Shown in pieces: positions 32,968 through 40,471 of a stretch of 43,856 nucleotides of DNA. The DNA lies in contig NZ_WYCT01000018.1 of the NCBI RefSeq assembly GCF_011008945.1, forward strand, positions 1-43,856, given 5' to 3'. The stretch is from Streptomyces harenosi. GTDB taxonomy: Bacteria > Actinomycetota > Actinomycetes > Streptomycetales > Streptomycetaceae. How positions within the stretch are numbered: position 1 is the first letter of the stretch; each line of letters begins with the position of its first letter. Made by a program: the position numbers and the translations under genes. The notes below the pieces were generated by a model. The model had not been told where the DNA came from and did no database searches. It was given only the letters and a program-made list of their open reading frames with translations.

Positions 32968-35466
32968 GTGGACGACTACGCGGGCCGGGTGCTCGCCGAC
33001 CGCTACCGCCTGCCGCTGCCGCCCGCGGATGCGTACGAATTCACCGAGACCCGCGCCTTCGACACCTACAGCGGGCAGGAAGTCCTCATCCGGCAGGTGC
33101 CGTTGCCCGAGGTCGTCGAGGCGGAGGTGCTCGACGCGGAGGGCCTGCCCGAGGGATTCACCGCCCGGGACGGGGCAGCGCGCCCCGGCGGGCGGCCGCC
33201 CCTGGGCCGGGGCGGCACGCGCCGGCCCGCCGACCCGCTGGTGCGGCACGCCATCGAGGCCGCCCAGGCCGCCGCGCGCATCCCCGACCACCCGCGGCTC
33301 GACCAGGTCTTCGACGTGTTCGCCGAGGACGGCTCCCTGTGGGTCGTCAGCGAGTTCGTCGCCGCCCGGCCGCTGGCGGCCCTGCTCGCCGAGGAGCAGC
33401 TGAGCCCGTACCGGGCCGCCGAGGTCGCCTCCGACGTCCTCATGGCGCTGCGGGTCCTGCACGGCCACGGCTGGGTGCACCGCAACCTCACCGCCCGTAC
33501 GGTGCTCGTCTGCGACGACGGACGGGTCATGCTGACCGGCCTCGCGGTCGGCGCGGCGGAGGAGGCCCTGTGCGGGTACGACCCGGTCCCCGGGCCGCAG
33601 GAGCTGCCGGGCGGTGACGACGGCGCGGGCGGCCACGGCTTCGGCGCGCCCGACGGTCCGGCCGCCCCGGACGTGCTCGCTCCGGACGTGCTCGCCCCGG
33701 ACGCTTTCGCCGACCCGGAGGCCGCCCGCCGGGCCGCCATCCGGGCGCGGTCCGCCGAGGGGAGCGCGGCCCTCGCGGCCGAGCCGCCCCGCGGACTGCC
33801 CGCCGGGCGGACGCCCGGACCCGGGCAGCTCCCCGCACCGGGGCGGGCGCCCGGCGCCCCCGGCACCAGCGGGGACGTCCGCGCGGCGCGCGCCGGGGCG
33901 ATCGCCGCGTACCGCGAGGGAGCGCGGGCCGCGGCCCGCGTCCAGGAGGCGCGCGACGGCCGGGCCGCCCTGCCCGGCGCCCGCCCGGCGCCCGGGCCGT
34001 ACGACGGCGAGGCGGCCCGCCCGGTGCCCGGCGCCCGTCCGGCCCCCGAGAACGACCCCGTGCCGGGCCGGATCGCCGACCCCTACGGCGTCGGGACGGA
34101 CTCCTGGCACGGCGCCGCCCCCCGCACCCCGGCCGGCGGACCGGACCCGGCCGGCCGTCCCGCCCCGCCCTCCGGCGGCTGGGACGAACCGGCCGCCCCC
34201 GGACGCCGCGGCCCGGCCACCGCGCTCGCCGCCGAGCGGGCCCGGCAGACGCGGATGGCGGTGGTCGGCCCGGTGACCGAGCGCTGGGCCCCCGAGCAGG
34301 CCGGTCCCGTGCACGAGAACTGGCGGCTGGCGCCGCCCATCGGCCCCGCCACCGATCTGTGGGCGCTGGGCGCCCTCCTGTTCCGGGCCGTGCAGGGGCA
34401 CGCGCCCTACCCGGAGGAGTCCACCGCCGAGCTGGTGCAGATGGTGTGCGCGGAGCCGCCCGCGTTCGCCGAGGAGTGCGGGCCGCTCAGGCCGGTCGTG
34501 GAGTCGCTGCTGCGCCAGGACCCGACCGAGCGCATCGACTTCGAGGAGCTGAGCGGCTGGCTGCGCTCCCTGGTGCGCTCCGCGCCCGAGCCGGACGCCG
34601 GACTGCACGTCGTCGCCGCACCGCCTGCCGACACCGGCCGGCTGCCCGTCGTACGCCGCCGGGGCGAGCTGGTGCGCAGGCGGCGGGCCGGGCTGCCCGC
34701 GCACCACGGGCGCCACAAGCGGGCCCGGCAGGAGACGCGCTCCCCGGGCAGCCTGGGCCGCCTGCTGCTCGGGCTGGTCCTGCTCGGCATGGCCGCGGCC
34801 ATCACCTACGCCGTGCTCTTCCTGCCGAAGGCCGGGACGGACGGCGCCGCCCCGGCGGACCGTACCGGCGCGGTGGGCGGGGTGAGCCAGGCGCCGCCGC
34901 CGGCCACGGGCACCGGCAGCGACCCCCGGCCCGACCAGAAGACCTCCACGGGCGAGGGGGCGCCCACCGAGTCGGCGGCGTCCACCGAGCCGCAGAGCAC
35001 CGACCCCAGGACCGCCGAGGGCTTCACCCTGCGCAAGGACGCCGAGGGCTTCCGCGTCGCCGTCGCGGACGGCTGGAACCGCGTGCCCGCCAACGGCCGC
35101 GGCCAGGTCGTCTACTCCCGCGGCGACTTCGAGCTGATCGTCGTGCCGGGCCGGGACAGCGCCCGGGACTACGGCACCGATCCGATGGCCTACCAGCGCG
35201 ACAGCGAACGCGAGTTGCAGCCCTACCGCGACTCGTCCTGGGCCACCTCCACCGGTCTGAAGAGCATCGAGGTCGGCGGCCGCACCATGGCCGAGGGGCA
35301 GTTCACCTGGACCGACCCCCGGGGACGCGAGCTGTACGTGCGCAATCTGGCCATGCTGATCGACGGCCGGTACCACGTGGTGCAGGTGCGCGGCCCGGAG
35401 GCCGAGCGGGACGAGGTGACCCGGGTGTTCGAGCAGGCGTCGGCGACCTACACGCCCACCGGCTGA
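32968..35466 (+). CDS. transmembrane pseudokinase of the Ser/Thr kinase family
   Basis: An 832-residue protein with a kinase-like fold but no catalytic set. No Gly loop is visible; the ATP-anchoring lysine position is Arg42 (EVLIRQVPL); HRD reads HRN (N173 in WVHRNLTAR); DFG reads GLA (Gly191 in MLTGLAVG). The C-lobe is preserved after a huge insertion: the segment between the DFG and APE positions spans about residues 191-443 instead of about 25-30, Pro/Ala/Arg-rich, ending at RWAPEQAG. Then PATDLWALGALLFRAVQG, a transmembrane helix (LLLGLVLLGMAAAITYAVLF, about residues 595-616) and an extracellular domain related to those of kinases 1 and 3. GTG start follows GGGGGAGG. Likely a partner or scaffold of the adjacent kinases. 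Confidence 0.9.
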   Translation: MDDYAGRVLADRYRLPLPPADAYEFTETRAFDTYSGQEVLIRQVPLPEVVEAEVLDAEGLPEGFTARDGAARPGGRPPLGRGGTRRPADPLVRHAIEAAQAAARIPDHPRLDQVFDVFAEDGSLWVVSEFVAARPLAALLAEEQLSPYRAAEVASDVLMALRVLHGHGWVHRNLTARTVLVCDDGRVMLTGLAVGAAEEALCGYDPVPGPQELPGGDDGAGGHGFGAPDGPAAPDVLAPDVLAPDAFADPEAARRAAIRARSAEGSAALAAEPPRGLPAGRTPGPGQLPAPGRAPGAPGTSGDVRAARAGAIAAYREGARAAARVQEARDGRAALPGARPAPGPYDGEAARPVPGARPAPENDPVPGRIADPYGVGTDSWHGAAPRTPAGGPDPAGRPAPPSGGWDEPAAPGRRGPATALAAERARQTRMAVVGPVTERWAPEQAGPVHENWRLAPPIGPATDLWALGALLFRAVQGHAPYPEESTAELVQMVCAEPPAFAEECGPLRPVVESLLRQDPTERIDFEELSGWLRSLVRSAPEPDAGLHVVAAPPADTGRLPVVRRRGELVRRRRAGLPAHHGRHKRARQETRSPGSLGRLLLGLVLLGMAAAITYAVLFLPKAGTDGAAPADRTGAVGGVSQAPPPATGTGSDPRPDQKTSTGEGAPTESAASTEPQSTDPRTAEGFTLRKDAEGFRVAVADGWNRVPANGRGQVVYSRGDFELIVVPGRDSARDYGTDPMAYQRDSERELQPYRDSSWATSTGLKSIEVGGRTMAEGQFTWTDPRGRELYVRNLAMLIDGRYHVVQVRGPEAERDEVTRVFEQASATYTPTG

Positions 35467-35625
35467 CCCGCGCTGACGGCGGCTCAGAGGACGCGGGAGC
35501 CACCGGGGTTCACTCCCGGCCCGGGAAGCGACAACCGTCACAGTGCTGTCCCGGGGGCACCCCACCGGTTCCCCGCACGGGAGCCGGTCCTTACGCTGAC
35601 CCTGTCAAAACCATTGCGGGGCAAC

Positions 35626-37398
35626 GTGAATCAGATGCAGGGCCGGCTTCTTGCGGGCCGCTACCGGCTCGGCGACTCCATCGGCAGCGGCGGCATGGGC
35701 CGGGTATGGCGCGCCCATGACGAGGTGCTGCACCGGACCGTGGCGATCAAGGAGCTGACCGCCGCCCTCTACGTGTCCGACAGCGACCGGGCGGTGCTGC
35801 TGGCCCGCACCCGGGCCGAGGCGCGCGCCGCCGCGCGGATCAACCACTCCGCCGTCGTCACCGTGCACGACGTGCTCGAACACGACGGCCGGCCATGGAT
35901 CGTGATGGAGCTGGTCGAGGGCCGCTCGCTGGCCGACGCGGTCAAGGAGGAGGGGCGCGTGGAGCCGCGGGAGGCGGCCCGGGTCGGCCTGTGGGTGCTG
36001 CGCGCCCTGCGCGCCGCGCACACCGCCGGGGTCCTGCACCGCGACATCAAGCCCGGCAACGTCCTCCTCGGCCACGACGGGCGCGTCCTGCTCACCGACT
36101 TCGGCATCGCGCAGATCGAGGGCGACAGCACGATCACCCGGACCGGAGAGGTCGTCGGCTCGGTCGACTACCTGGCGCCCGAGCGGATCCGCGGCCACGA
36201 TCCCGGGCCCGCTTCCGATCTGTGGGCGCTCGGCGCGACGCTGTACACGGCGGTGGAGGGCAGATCGCCGTTCCGCCGCACCTCGCCGCTGTCCACCATG
36301 CAGGCGGTGGTCCAGGAGGAACCCGAGCCGCCGCGCCACGCCGGCCCGCTGGAGCCCGTCATCGGCGCCCTGCTGCGCAAGGACCCGGAGCTGCGGCCGG
36401 GCAGCGCCGCGGCGGAGCAGATGCTGGCCGAGGCGGCGGAGGGACGGCGGCCGAGCGCCGCGCAGGCGTATGTGGCGACGGCGCGGTACGGTCCCGGCGG
36501 CGGGCGGCCGTACGCCCGCGACGCCCGGGCGGCCGGGGCCGGCGAGGCGGTCCACGGGGACGGGCACGCCGGTGCGGCCGGGCTCCCGGGGCCGGTGACG
36601 GCGGCCGGGACCACCGCCACCCCGTACACCACGGCGGCCGGGACCACCGCCACGCCGTACACCACGGCGGCCGGGACCGCCGCCACGCCGTACACCACGG
36701 CGGTCGGGCCCACCGCGATGCCCGCGCACCCGGCGGCCGCCACCGCGCTCAGGCCCCGGCGCCGCCGCCGCACCCTCGCCGCGCTGGCCCTGCTCGCCGC
36801 GCTCGCCGGGGGCGGCACGGCCGTGCTGCTGCACCAGTGGGACGCCGGCCGGCAGCCGGGCGACGGCGTGTCCGCCTCCCGGGACACCCTGGCCACGACC
36901 GGTGACCCCGAACCGGGGGGAGCCGTTCCGGCCGGCTGGACCCGGCGTGAGGACCCGGTGGGTTTCAGCCTCTACCTGCCCGCGGGCTGGAAGCGCGAGG
37001 AGTTCATGAGCGAAGGCGGTCTGACGCAGGTCGACTACACCCCCGACGGCGGCGAGCACTTCCTGCGCGTGGCCGTCGACACCTCGCCCGACTTCAACGA
37101 CCCCTACGCCCACCAGCTCGACCTGGAGCAGCAGCTCCAGCGGCTGGCCGACTACCGCCGCGTCACCCTGGAGAAGGGCCTGTACCGCGATCGCAGCAGC
37201 TCCCGCTGGGAGTACACCTGGACCGCCCTGGCCAAGGACACCTCCTTCCCCGGGCCGCGCCGCGCCGTCGAGGAGACGTACATGTCCCGGGACGGCGTCG
37301 AGTACGCCCTCTACATGTCCGGGCCCGCCGAGGACTGGGAGACCACGCGGCGGCAGTTCCGGGCCGTCCTCCAGGGGTGGCAGGAGAGGACCGGCTGA
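35626..37398 (+). CDS. transmembrane Ser/Thr protein kinase 3
   Basis: About 590 residues. Gly loop IGSGGMGRVW, Lys42, HRD Asp140, DFG Asp158, SVDYLAPERIRG: catalytically complete. The linker carries three 11-residue AAGTTATPYTT repeats (residues 326-358), then RPRRRRRT, a transmembrane segment at about 383-402, and an extracellular domain (GFSLYLPAGWKREEF to VLQGWQER) related to those of the two preceding genes. Start is uncertain among TTG 35614, GTG 35626 and ATG 35635; I prefer GTG 35626. A TACGCT -10 candidate lies at 35592-35597. Confidence 0.92.
   Translation: MNQMQGRLLAGRYRLGDSIGSGGMGRVWRAHDEVLHRTVAIKELTAALYVSDSDRAVLLARTRAEARAAARINHSAVVTVHDVLEHDGRPWIVMELVEGRSLADAVKEEGRVEPREAARVGLWVLRALRAAHTAGVLHRDIKPGNVLLGHDGRVLLTDFGIAQIEGDSTITRTGEVVGSVDYLAPERIRGHDPGPASDLWALGATLYTAVEGRSPFRRTSPLSTMQAVVQEEPEPPRHAGPLEPVIGALLRKDPELRPGSAAAEQMLAEAAEGRRPSAAQAYVATARYGPGGGRPYARDARAAGAGEAVHGDGHAGAAGLPGPVTAAGTTATPYTTAAGTTATPYTTAAGTAATPYTTAVGPTAMPAHPAAATALRPRRRRRTLAALALLAALAGGGTAVLLHQWDAGRQPGDGVSASRDTLATTGDPEPGGAVPAGWTRREDPVGFSLYLPAGWKREEFMSEGGLTQVDYTPDGGEHFLRVAVDTSPDFNDPYAHQLDLEQQLQRLADYRRVTLEKGLYRDRSSSRWEYTWTALAKDTSFPGPRRAVEETYMSRDGVEYALYMSGPAEDWETTRRQFRAVLQGWQERTG
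36601..36699 (+). repeat. three 33-base in-frame repeats in kinase 3
   Basis: Units 36601-36633, 36634-36666 and 36667-36699 encode AAGTTATPYTT, AAGTTATPYTT and AAGTAATPYTT; a degenerate fourth follows. They lie in the juxtamembrane linker on the cytosolic side and are rich in Thr. Confidence 0.88.
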
Positions 37399-37405
37399 CC
37401 GGCCG

Positions 37406-37422
37406 GGGCCGCCGTGCGGCCC
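37406..37422 (+). terminator. hairpin between kinases 3 and 4
   Basis: GGGCCGC-CGT-GCGGCCC, a 7-base perfect stem 8 bases after the kinase 3 stop. Confidence 0.5.
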
Positions 37423-37507
37423 GGCGCCCGCCCGGCGGCCGTCGTTTGTCGGCCACCCGCGCTCCGGCCTCCCGGAGCCGTCGCCTCCGGTGGGGCATCA
37501 TGGCCGC

Positions 37508-38665
37508 ATGGTGACCGAGGGGGAGACCGGGCGTGTCATCGCGGGCCGCTACCGGCTTCAGGACCGGCTCGGCCGCGGCGGCATGGGTGTCGTATGGCGC
37601 GCCACCGACCAGTTGCTCGGGCGGCAGGTGGCCGTCAAGGAGCTCCCCTCCGACGACAGCCTCTCCGCGGCCCAGGCCAGACGGCGGCGCGACCGCACCC
37701 TGCGCGAGGCCCGCGCGGTCGCCCAGTTGCGCCATCCCAACGTCATCGTCGTGCACGACGTCGTCGAGCACGACGAACGGCCCTACATCGTCATGGAGCT
37801 GGTCGACGGCGGCTCGCTCGCCGACCGGGTCGCCGGGCGCGGGCCGGTCGACGCGCGGGAGGCGGCCCGCATCGGTGTCGCCCTGCTCGGCGCGCTGCGC
37901 ACCGCGCACGCGGCGGGCGTGCTCCACCGTGACGTGAAGCCCTCCAACGTGCTGGTCGCCGAGGACGGCCGGGTCGTCCTCACCGACTTCGGCGTCGCCC
38001 ACGTCGCGGGCACCAGCACGCTCACCGAGAGCGGCACGCTCGTCGGCTCCCCCGAGTACACCGCGCCCGAGCGGATGGCCGGCTCCCGGACCGGGCCCGA
38101 GTCCGACCTGTGGTCGCTGGGCGCGCTGCTGTGCGCGGTGCTCAGCGGCGAGTCGCCGTTCCACCGCGACTCGCTGGGCGGCATCCTGCACGCCGTCGTC
38201 TCCGAGGAGATCCGGCCGCCGGCCCAGGCCGGCCCCCTCCTCCCCGTCATCCGGGGCCTGCTCGAACGCGACCCGGACCGGCGGCTGGACGCGGCCCGGG
38301 CGGAGGCGATGCTGCGGGCCTACCTGGAGACGGGCCGGACGTTCCCGCCCGCCGGCACCACCGACCCGCGCCGCTCCACACGGACCGTGCTGCTGGCGGC
38401 TCTGCTCGCGGCCGCGACCGCGGGCGCGGGCATCTCGGCGGTGGCGCTGATCACCGACCGGGACGGCGGCGGGGACGGCGCACCGGCGAGCCCGGCGCCG
38501 CGGACCCCGCCGCCCGGTTCGGCGCCCCCGCCGGCCTCCCCGCCCGCGGAGCCCTCCCCGGAGCCGTCCGCGGACCGTTCCGCGGGGCGGCCCTCGGCCC
38601 CGGAGCCGGGCGGCCCCGTGTCGACGGTCACGGTGACCGTGTCCCAGGGGGCGGGACCGACCTAG
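37508..38665 (+). CDS. transmembrane Ser/Thr protein kinase 4, short extracellular tail
   Basis: A 385-residue kinase. Gly loop LGRGGMGVVW, Lys44, HRD Asp142, DFG Asp160, SPEYTAPERMAG: complete. The C-terminal end has a transmembrane helix (VLLAALLAAATAGAGISAVA, about residues 296-316) and a roughly 70-residue Pro/Ser-rich tail. Unlike the first three it has no globular extracellular domain, so it may lack its own sensor. ATG 37508 has no ribosome site; CATCAT 7-12 bases upstream could be a -10 of a leaderless transcript. Confidence 0.92.
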   Translation: MVTEGETGRVIAGRYRLQDRLGRGGMGVVWRATDQLLGRQVAVKELPSDDSLSAAQARRRRDRTLREARAVAQLRHPNVIVVHDVVEHDERPYIVMELVDGGSLADRVAGRGPVDAREAARIGVALLGALRTAHAAGVLHRDVKPSNVLVAEDGRVVLTDFGVAHVAGTSTLTESGTLVGSPEYTAPERMAGSRTGPESDLWSLGALLCAVLSGESPFHRDSLGGILHAVVSEEIRPPAQAGPLLPVIRGLLERDPDRRLDAARAEAMLRAYLETGRTFPPAGTTDPRRSTRTVLLAALLAAATAGAGISAVALITDRDGGGDGAPASPAPRTPPPGSAPPPASPPAEPSPEPSADRSAGRPSAPEPGGPVSTVTVTVSQGAGPT

Positions 38666-38673
38666 GCGCGCGC

Positions 38674-38700
38674 CCCTTCCGGGCCACCTGCCCGGAAGGG
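38674..38700 (+). terminator. terminator of the kinase cluster
   Basis: CCCTTCCGGGC pairs perfectly with GCCCGGAAGGG around a 5-base loop, 9 bases after the kinase 4 stop. Confidence 0.8.
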
Positions 38701-38729
38701 ACCGTCAACGCCCTGATCAGCGCGTTTGT

Positions 38730-38747
38730 TGCCAGCGAACGCTGGCA
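38730..38747. promoter_or_regulatory. 18-base palindromic operator candidate before the aldehyde dehydrogenase
   Basis: TGCCAGCG-AA-CGCTGGCA, a near-perfect palindrome 74-91 bases before the ATG. It could be a TetR- or LacI-type operator; no regulator gene is adjacent. Confidence 0.5.
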
Positions 38748-38807
38748 GGGTGTGAGCGCTGCGTGAATCCCCGTTACCGACGGGTACACAAACCGTTCGG
38801 CGCCGCA

Positions 38808-38813
38808 TACCCT
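38808..38813 (+). promoter_or_regulatory. -10 element TACCCT of a probable leaderless aldehyde dehydrogenase transcript
   Basis: TACCCT is followed by exactly 7 bases and the ATG at 38821. No ribosome site is present. Confidence 0.5.
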
Positions 38814-38820
38814 GCGGCTC

Positions 38821-40434
38821 ATGACGGACGCGCAGGCCCCGCAGAAGACCGGCACCAATCCCCTCGCCCCCGCCCCGGCGGGCGCCCGCACCGCCGCCGA
38901 CGTGGTCACCCCGGAGCTGGTCGCCCAGCTCACCAAGGGCGTGGCCGGCTCCGGGCGCACCGCCAACCACACCCCGCTCACCGGGGAGAAGCTGGCCGAC
39001 CTGCCGGAATCGACGCCCGAGGACGTGGCCAGGGCGTACGAACTGGCCCGCGCCGCTCAGCAGGTCTGGGCGCGCACGCCCGTGCGCCGGCGCGCGGCGG
39101 TGCTGCTGCGCTTCCACGACCTGGTGCTGGAACGCCAGGCCGAGGTGCTCGACCTGATCCAGGTGGAGACGGGCAAGGCCCGCCTGCACGCCCACGAGGA
39201 GGTGCAGGCCGTCGCGGTGGCCGCCCGGCACTACGGCCGCCGGGCCGCCGCCTACCTGAGGGAACGGCGGCACACGGGTGCCGTACCGGTGCTGACGCAG
39301 GTCACCGAGGTGCGCCACCCGCGCGGGGTGGTCGGCCAGATCGCGCCCTGGAACTACCCCCTGGAGCTGTCCGTCGGCGACGCGCTGCCGGCCTTCGTCG
39401 CGGGCAACGCGGTGGTGATGAAGCCGGACACCGAGACCTGCCTGACCGCGCTGTGGGCCCGCGACCTGCTCATCGAGGCCGGCCTGCCCGCCGACGTCTT
39501 CCAGGTCGTCCTCGGCGAGGGCCCGGTGATCGGCCCGGAGGTGGTGCGCCACGCCGACTACGTGTCGTTCACCGGCTCCACCCGCACCGGCCGCGAGGTC
39601 GCCCAGGGCGCGGCCGCCCGCCTGGTCGGCGTCTCCCTCGAACTCGGCGGCAAGAACGCCATGCTGGTGCTGGAGGACGCCGACGTGGAGAAGGCGGCGG
39701 CGGGCGCCGTCCGCGCCTGCTTCTCCTCCGCGGGCCAGTTGTGCATCTCCATCGAGCGGCTGTACGTCCACGCGTCGGTCGCGGACGCCTTCCTGGAGCG
39801 CTTCGCCGCGCGCACCCGGGCGATGCGGCTGGGCGGTGCGCTGGCCTACGGCGCCGACATGGGCTCGCTGGCCGGGGCCCGCCAGCTGGAGGCGGTCGAG
39901 CGGCACGTGGCGGACGCCGTGGCCAAGGGCGCGAGGGTCCTGGCCGGCGGGGTCGCCCGCCCGGACATCGGCCCGTACTTCTACGAGCCGACCATCCTCG
40001 ACGGCGTGGCGCGGCCCATGGCCGTGTGCACCGAGGAGACCTTCGGACCGGTCGTGTCGGTCTACCGCTTCACCACCGAGGAGGAGGCGGTCGAGCACGC
40101 CAACTCCACGCCGTACGGACTGAACTCCTCGGTGTGGACCACGAACGCCCGCCGCGGCCGGGAGATCGCCGCCCGGCTGCGCACCGGCACCGTCAACATC
40201 AACGAGGGCTACGCGCCCGCGTACGGCAGCGTCCAGTCACCCATGGGCGGTATGAAGGACTCCGGACTCGGCCGCCGCCACGGCTCCGAGGGGATCCTCA
40301 AGTACACCGAGGCCCAGACGATCGCCCGGCAGCGCCTGCTGCCGATGGCGCCCTCGCTCGGCATGGACGACGAGAAGTACGCGGCGTTCATGAGCCGGAG
40401 CCTGCGCCTGATGAAGGCGTTCCGTTTCCGCTAG
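38821..40434 (+). CDS. succinate-semialdehyde dehydrogenase-type aldehyde dehydrogenase
   Basis: A 537-residue NAD(P)-dependent aldehyde dehydrogenase. NAD fold with VVGQIAPWNYPLELSV and FTGSTRTGREVA; catalytic Glu274 in LELGGKNA; catalytic Cys308 in SSAGQLCISIERLYV; then EETFGPVVSVYRF and MGGMKDSGLGRRHG. The GQLCISIER sequence around the Cys is typical of the GabD2-like succinate-semialdehyde dehydrogenases of actinobacteria; a broader substrate is possible. The N-terminus is extended by about 30 residues. Followed at 37 bases by the GMC oxidoreductase. Confidence 0.92.
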   Translation: MTDAQAPQKTGTNPLAPAPAGARTAADVVTPELVAQLTKGVAGSGRTANHTPLTGEKLADLPESTPEDVARAYELARAAQQVWARTPVRRRAAVLLRFHDLVLERQAEVLDLIQVETGKARLHAHEEVQAVAVAARHYGRRAAAYLRERRHTGAVPVLTQVTEVRHPRGVVGQIAPWNYPLELSVGDALPAFVAGNAVVMKPDTETCLTALWARDLLIEAGLPADVFQVVLGEGPVIGPEVVRHADYVSFTGSTRTGREVAQGAAARLVGVSLELGGKNAMLVLEDADVEKAAAGAVRACFSSAGQLCISIERLYVHASVADAFLERFAARTRAMRLGGALAYGADMGSLAGARQLEAVERHVADAVAKGARVLAGGVARPDIGPYFYEPTILDGVARPMAVCTEETFGPVVSVYRFTTEEEAVEHANSTPYGLNSSVWTTNARRGREIAARLRTGTVNINEGYAPAYGSVQSPMGGMKDSGLGRRHGSEGILKYTEAQTIARQRLLPMAPSLGMDDEKYAAFMSRSLRLMKAFRFR

Positions 40435-40471
40435 CCTCCGGCCCCGCACCCGTTCTCGACGAGGAGAGCAC

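Noticed and set aside
30583..35565. A 1660-codon open frame on the minus strand
   Set aside because: It is antisense to kinase 1 and the pseudokinase and mirrors their codon bias; composition is low-complexity without motifs.
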